In this document: one piece after another, positions 54,490-60,000 of the stretch
How the letters are laid out: the number at the start of each line of letters is the position of its first letter
Position numbering within the stretch: position 1 is the first letter of the stretch
From: Takakia lepidozioides
Lineage: Eukaryota; Streptophyta; Takakiopsida; Takakiales; Takakiaceae
NCBI GenBank assembly: GCA_030704615.1
Contig: CM060734.1
Location: 24,182,001 to 24,242,000 of the forward strand
Length of the DNA stretch: 60,000 bases
Direction: 5' to 3'
Program-made: the position numbers and the translations under genes
The notes under the pieces: model-generated
The model's database searches: none
What the model saw: only the letters and a program-made list of their open reading frames with translations
Told to the model about the DNA's origin: nothing

Positions 54490-55620
54490 GAGTTTTCCCC
54501 ACTATCTTCATAAGTCAATGTGCAAAACGTAACATCCAGTAGTTCATTATGCTTGTATCAAATAGGAAAAAAAACATCTTGTCCTTCCACTTTGTCTGTC
54601 TTGCATGCAAACTATACAACCTCCTCATTTGGTCTTGTACATCTACATCCATCATGTGACAATGACACTGCAGATGTATGGGGAATATATGAAACATAAG
54701 ACAAACACAAACTTGATGCATATTAGCATCAATATCCCCCGTACGTCCATGCCATGATTGGCAATCTCTCGCCATATCCCTCTTTCAAGCCTCCCTTGCA
54801 AATGATGCCATGAGTGGGCCTGACCCGTGCCTTGTACAAGAAGGTTTTTAGAAAGACGTACTTGGCTGTCTTTAATTTCTCGATCAACTTGCCAATGCAT
54901 GCTTTGTTGGTCTAAAGTCATGCCCCAAAAACAGAAATAGACCCAAGGGAGAGGTGGCTAGTGGCTACCGCATAGGGCCTGCTTAAGCCTGTTGCAATGT
55001 TGTGACTGGTGACCCAACAACACAATGCCATGTGATGGGTAACCGTTTCACACTACTCAGGTCAACATGGTCATCAACAAACATGTGTCCAAAAACACCA
55101 GAGACTTGGAACCTCCCTTGATCTCTAGTTGATTGTATAACACTGAAACAAACACATGCCATGGAAGGCTTACCCAAAACAATGGAGGTGTGAGCAGCAT
55201 ATTTAACACCTCTACATCAGGTGTAGATGATTGAATTTTTTTTTCTTTCAACCTAAAGGAGTGCAGGTGAATTACATACTCATCAGCCTCAGGGCAAGGG
55301 ACATTTGCCACTGGCTCATTGGTACTGGTCAACCCTAAAAGAATGTGATTGTTCCATACAACCCAAATGCCAGCTACAATATAAACAGATTTCACGTAAG
55401 AACAGTTGATCAATGCAGTAATAGAACTTTCCAAGGAAACCCTGACCTCTTGCAGTAACAGCTGATTTACATAGAGGGAAAAATCGAGAGATCTACTTTG
55501 AGGCAAACAAAAGGAAATTTCATCACCACAAGTTGATCTGCAACTTCTTACTTTCTGTGCACAGACAAATTTGGTGCTACACAAGATATACCTACCAAAA
55601 AACATCTCACTTGCATGAGA
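54490..55620. other. Region downstream of the PTB gene, probably including its 3' UTR
   Basis: No coding signal on either strand that I can support. The part next to 55625 is probably transcribed as 3' UTR of the minus-strand PTB gene. Confidence 0.4.
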
Positions 55621-55624
55621 GCAA

Positions 55625-58600
55625 TCACATGTAGTACACTGGGGCACCACCATTGGTGGACATCCCCTGTGGTCCAGGACCATGCATCTGGTGGTAGGGT
55701 GGCATTGAATGCCCGGGAGGCGGAGGCCCATGGTGAGGGCCAGGCCCACCAGACAGAATGCCAGCACCCATATGCCCAGGGGGTGGTAGACCAGACATTT
55801 GTGACATGGAACTTCCAGGTGGTCCCTGGTAGTGAATTCCTGATGAGGGCGGCCCATGGATACCTGGAGTAGGTCCACAGCCTGGAGGTCCCCCAGGAGG
55901 TGGATAGCCCATATAAAGCTGCTGCTGGCCAGGCATTGGCTGACCCACTAGCTGAGGGCTAGACCCTGGTTGAGCATTGTGGCTCTGGTCATATTCCCAC
56001 ATTTGCTGGTGCTGCCGAGCTACAGAATCATTCTGGGGTGGTCCTGCTGCGTACTGGTTTCCGGGGTACCCAGCTGTGCCTGTTGGAGAAGCTTGTAGGC
56101 CATCACCAACAGGGGTGCCCACACCAGGAGCCTGGCCCAAGACAGGCGGCTGAATGGGTGGCAGTCCAGGGTTGGTGTAATCCCGACTCCTGTCATTATT
56201 CACCTGCAAATGCAGCAGCACATCTCGGTCAGTCGAAAACTTCTAGGATTTCAACCTGTAAATAATGCTGACTAGAAAATCTAAAGCTATTTTACATGCA
56301 CATGAGTCACAATGGACAACCTTCCTCGAACAGGGACTAATGCCCACAAGCCATAAATCTAAGTGAGAGACTACATTTGAAGTAATTCACTACTATGAAC
56401 GATAAACCTCAAGACTAACTTTTGGTGCAGTACTTCCAGTTTCTTCCCTAACAGTGTGGTGTGCAATGAAGGCCAATGGCCCTTGAAATGTGTCAGGTGA
56501 GGTTGTCAAGCAATAAGACCAAGAGGTAATTCCCTCCACCCTACATATCATTTAAACGTATCTGAAGGGGTGCACATCTTTAGAAGCACATGCTAGCCCA
56601 GTCTGTCAGTTGTGACTTGGGAAGCCTTAACAGTGTGAAACATTTGAACTCAGTGAAGCTCACTCACTGTTATGTGCATGAAAAGCTCTCCTGTTTCAAA
56701 TATGCCACATTGAATCAGCCAACCCAAGCTGCAGTCTACTATCCATACCTATACCAGGGGGCACAATACCTTTACATTTAGATCAGTATGCCGAGAGTAC
56801 GATAGATGAAGCTTGCAGTAGCCACCGTCGTAGATGCAATGCCCCTCTAGCGCCTCCTTGGCAGCCACTGCTGTTGGTACATCTGATGAGACCCATTCCA
56901 CCAACATTGAGAAACTAATCAGCTTTAAATGGACCACAGACACTATTACTCTTTCATTGCTGTCTGTCAAAGTATTGCTGGTACCTATTCCACACCTTCC
57001 AACCTTCTCAATACTATACAAACTAGTGGAAACCACAGGTCAACCCAGGAAGACAGTAAGATGAAGGCAAGTACACAGTTGCCTAATCTCTGGATGACAA
57101 GCCCTATACAATAACAATATTACACCTCCAGACTAAACAGCAGTAAGGTAGTCCAGAGACACGTATCCTCTTGATCATATGGACTTGAACCCACTGTGAC
57201 TTCAAAGCAGGTACTCGCAAAAGATACCTGGATATTGTACCAGAGCTTGAAAACCAGCACTTTTTTCAAATATTGCAATCTTCTGAACAGTCCCAAAAGC
57301 TGAGAAGACCTGCATAATAAAAGAAAGGGGTCACAGATAAACTAATGGGCAAGACACCTTCACACACATTCTAGCTCCAATCGCAGGTGGTGATGTGTTG
57401 AGATTCAAAAGGGTCACACAGTGTCTAGTAGGACAATTATACAAACAATTGTGTGCTCCAGGATGGGAAAACCGTCTATGGTGTCTGAGAAAGCTCTAGC
57501 CCTTATAACAAAAAGAAGTAGTTTAAAGTTAATGCCTTTAAAATGGCTTCCCCCCATGACTTCAAAGGTCAGGAACCATATGGGCAACCACAAAACCGAC
57601 CAGCCCTTAACAACAATGCCAGCTCCATGCAGCAAAGATTGCATAATAGCAAGAGTGACAACATATGGGCTCTCAGCCATCCTGGTCTCCTAGCATATAA
57701 TCTGCAATCCCGAGACTATATGCAAATAATTCCCCCGAAAAACATGCCCACATCACAGACACATGTGCCCATTACTGTTGCCACGATATCTCACCGTATG
57801 TAATACATCAATGGTCACAGCATACTGCATGTTCTCAATAGACGCCAGCAACACATTGCTCTCAGGCTCCCTTCGTTTTCCATCAGGGCCAATGCCAAAC
57901 TGTAGCAAGAAGGCCCAATGTGAAAGAAACCATCAGTGCCAACTGCACAAATGAATCTACCTACCAGCAAACATGATATTTGAAACCCAATATGCCAAGT
58001 GGTAGCGATCTAAGATACAGAAATAAGAGCCAATGAAGTAGCGACATACCTGGCCACTACCATCAATCGCTGATGGAGCAACTGGCAGGTATGGATTCGT
58101 GTAGTCCCTGTAAAGGATGGGGAAAACAATCAAGGGGGTCAACAGCTTGATCTCAAAATTGAGATTACAATTACCACATTGTCAGAAGACAGAACTCCTG
58201 AACAAAGTTGGAAATCAATCTGTACCCTGCCCATGATACATCAAAGCAAATACTCTGAATAACAATACAGCAGATCTTTCCCAACATAACCCTGGTGTAC
58301 AGTAAGTGGCAAGACAATACTGAAACAACCTCCAATCACCTAATACAGTGTCATACCTGCTTCGGTGACTCTGAAACTTCACATTAAGGTCATTGTGCGC
58401 GGAGAAAGAAATGCGTAAGTGGCAAGGCCCGACATGATCTGGAAGCAAGTACCTGTGGAATTACATGGTACAGAGGAAATTACAGATAGCACGATTTTCA
58501 TGAAGTCCAGCGCAATAACCCATTCTAAAAGGATACTAAAGAGGGACAAGAGAGTTTAAGTTACTTCACTGGATTTGGCTTTATCTGCAAGTGAAGGTAA

Positions 58601-59031
58601 CATCAACAGCATGCTTTTAATTCGACGGTTACCTTGGAATACTTCGCCCATCAAGGGCTGATCTCGCAGCAGAGGCTGTATTTGCATCACTGAACTGAAC
58701 CAGAGCCTGCACAGAAGTATCACATCACAAACTCAGAATTTGCTACTCAAGACATGAGACAATTGGCAACCCCACTAAAATAGGAATCATACATGTTGTA
58801 GATGTTGTAATGTTGCATGGAATCGAAGGAAATCTAACCAACTTGAACCTAGTTGCTGCCACACAAGAGGGCCAGGAAACAATGCCCCAAATAGCATGGA
58901 AATGGGATTCAATATGGATTACAACCAAAGAGCAGAAAAAGCCAAGATACTCTCACCATAATACACACCTGGAAGCCCGCACTCTTCTCAAAAGTGGCAA
59001 TCTTATGGACAAAGCCAAAAGCAGAAAAAAC
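55625..59031 (-). CDS. PTB: Polypyrimidine tract-binding protein homologue (3' eight exons)
   Basis: Exons on the minus strand, all with GT..AG borders and consistent phase: 59031-58969, 58706-58633, 58452-58357, 58107-58050, 57899-57795, 57309-57228, 56882-56770 and 56203-55625 (stop TGA 55627-55625). They encode RRM2 (VFSAFGFVHKIATFEKSAGFQ, ALVQFSDANTASAARSALDGRSIPR, LRISFSAHNDLNVKFQSHRSRDYTNPYLP), RRM3 (NVLLASIENMQYAVTIDVLH, VFSAFGTVQKIAIFEKSAGFQALVQYP, KEALEGHCIYDGGYCKLHLSYSRHTDLNVK, NNDRSRDYTNP) and a Pro/Gly/Gln-rich tail of about 180 residues. This is the three-RRM plant PTB type, which binds pyrimidine-rich RNA and controls splicing and translation. RRM1 exons are not in the window and should lie beyond 60000. 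No damage is seen. Confidence 0.93.
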
Positions 59032-60000
59032 CTGCAGTACACAGTGATGGCAGTAGAGATTACACCTTAACCTTCAGGATGCCAGTTGTCCCCATGAATT
59101 GACTTGCAACTATGAGGTCAAACCCACAACTGCGCAATCATTTTAGTGCCAAGGGCCTAGATTTCCATACAACTTAGATCAACAATACAGCATTTGGCAA
59201 CAGCCAACATACATGCTAGAAAGAACTTGAGCTATTTCTTTCAAACCCTGAAACCTGTACAATAACAACTCTGCAACATTTGAGGCTACATCTCGCTTTG
59301 TAGGACCTACATTCACAGACAGCATTCACCAGTACACAGCCAAAAGGCATACAACGTGAAAGTACACATGCCCAAACGAGGCAGACTGTCAAATTAGCGC
59401 TTCTCAAACGAGAGAATATTAGTGAATTAATCCCCACACACTGCATAGCTTTTACTACCCATTGACATGCACAATCTCCTAAAATCATGCATAGAAGTCG
59501 ACTCCAAGTAGTAGACACACGAAGATCTGAATGGGAGACAGTGTAGTCCTAAGGCGACAGCTAACTCTGCCAATGGTGCGTCTGGTGCTACATCAAAATT
59601 CACCCAAACAGCTTGAATACTGTCTGCGCGCTGAGGACCTACAAAAATTAACTAATTAAGGCCAAATGGTGCACCATACAAGGTCAGCCCTTGCAAATTT
59701 CTGGTAAGAAGTTAGCTTCACAGAGAGTGCGGCGTAGGGATTACAAGGGTTTGCGGGGTTTTGTAATTGAGACGGAGAGAGGACTGAGATGAATCCACAT
59801 CAATCTCAAGGTGCGAAAGGATAGGGTTAAGAGGAGGAGGGTCGAGAGGCGAGGTTAGGCAAGGGAATGGAAACAAACACACATGCGCTTTCTCCCATGC
59901 GGCAGGCTGCCATCGAGGATGTGGCCGTCACATGGACCTGCTGACCATGTAGCTATGAGTCAAACATGCGTCCACCAAAACCCCATGAAGTAAAGCTGAA
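59032..60000. other. Probable PTB intron or 5' region
   Basis: No RRM1-coding exon is recognised here. It is either a long intron of the PTB gene or contains small 5' exons that I cannot identify. Confidence 0.4.

Noticed and set aside
55057-55878. 273-codon minus-strand ORF overlapping the PTB last exon
   Set aside because: It is a shadow of the PTB last exon in another frame, extended into the 3' UTR.
1-60000. tRNA, rRNA and other RNA genes
   Set aside because: No cloverleaf, rRNA or snRNA signature was recognised by eye; a covariance-model scan would be needed to exclude small ones.

Overview
The window looks like nuclear DNA of a streptophyte (a land plant or, my preferred guess, a charophyte green alga such as Chara). 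Supporting this: spliceosomal introns with GT..AG borders, a plant-type polypyrimidine-tract-binding (PTB) gene, PLS-type pentatricopeptide (PPR) sequence, Mutator-like and CACTA-like transposase remnants, and two Ty3/gypsy LTR retrotransposons, one a chromovirus. The species is inferred; nothing in the window names it. Most of the window is mobile or decayed DNA. Only the PTB gene and three single-exon genes at 5.4-8.4 kb look undamaged.

1-15.4 kb: two multi-exon paralogues in inverted orientation (A, + strand, <1-4.1 kb; B, - strand, 13.2-9.1 kb). They encode a protein with a ParB-like N-terminal motif (VWDGNHRLLAW) and a C-terminal half arranged like a circularly permuted beta-class DNA methyltransferase, but with altered catalytic motifs. 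Each copy has its own family of near-perfect palindromes: an AAATGCGG/CCGCATTT family in the introns of A and in an array downstream (4.4-5.1 kb), and a GTGTGCGT/ACGCACAC family in a highly ordered array (13.25-14.8 kb) upstream of B. Between A and B lie a head-to-head pair of paralogues of unknown family (C and D) and an FCP1-like HAD phosphatase (E). This block is the most unusual part of the window.

16-23 kb: a broken MULE-type transposase gene with a SWIM zinc finger, a minus-strand Transposase_24 (Ptta/En/Spm)-like gene, and a duplicated coding segment of unknown family. The second copy of that segment was split by element 1, a 13.05-kb LTR retrotransposon (23053-36102, TSD GGAAG) with degraded gag-pol and an additional, almost uninterrupted 3.6-kb reading frame between integrase and the 3' LTR.

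36-50 kb: an acidic first-exon-like ORF, a truncated CACTA TNP2-like fragment, a long gene-poor stretch, an old minus-strand gypsy remnant, and element 2, a 6,975-bp chromovirus (43118-50092, TSD TATTG, initiator-Met PBS, C-terminal chromodomain).

50-60 kb: scrambled HSP70/BiP pseudogene pieces in both orientations, a PPR fragment followed by a degenerate tandem amplification of part of one PPR unit, and the 3' eight exons of a PTB gene on the minus strand whose 5' end lies beyond the window.
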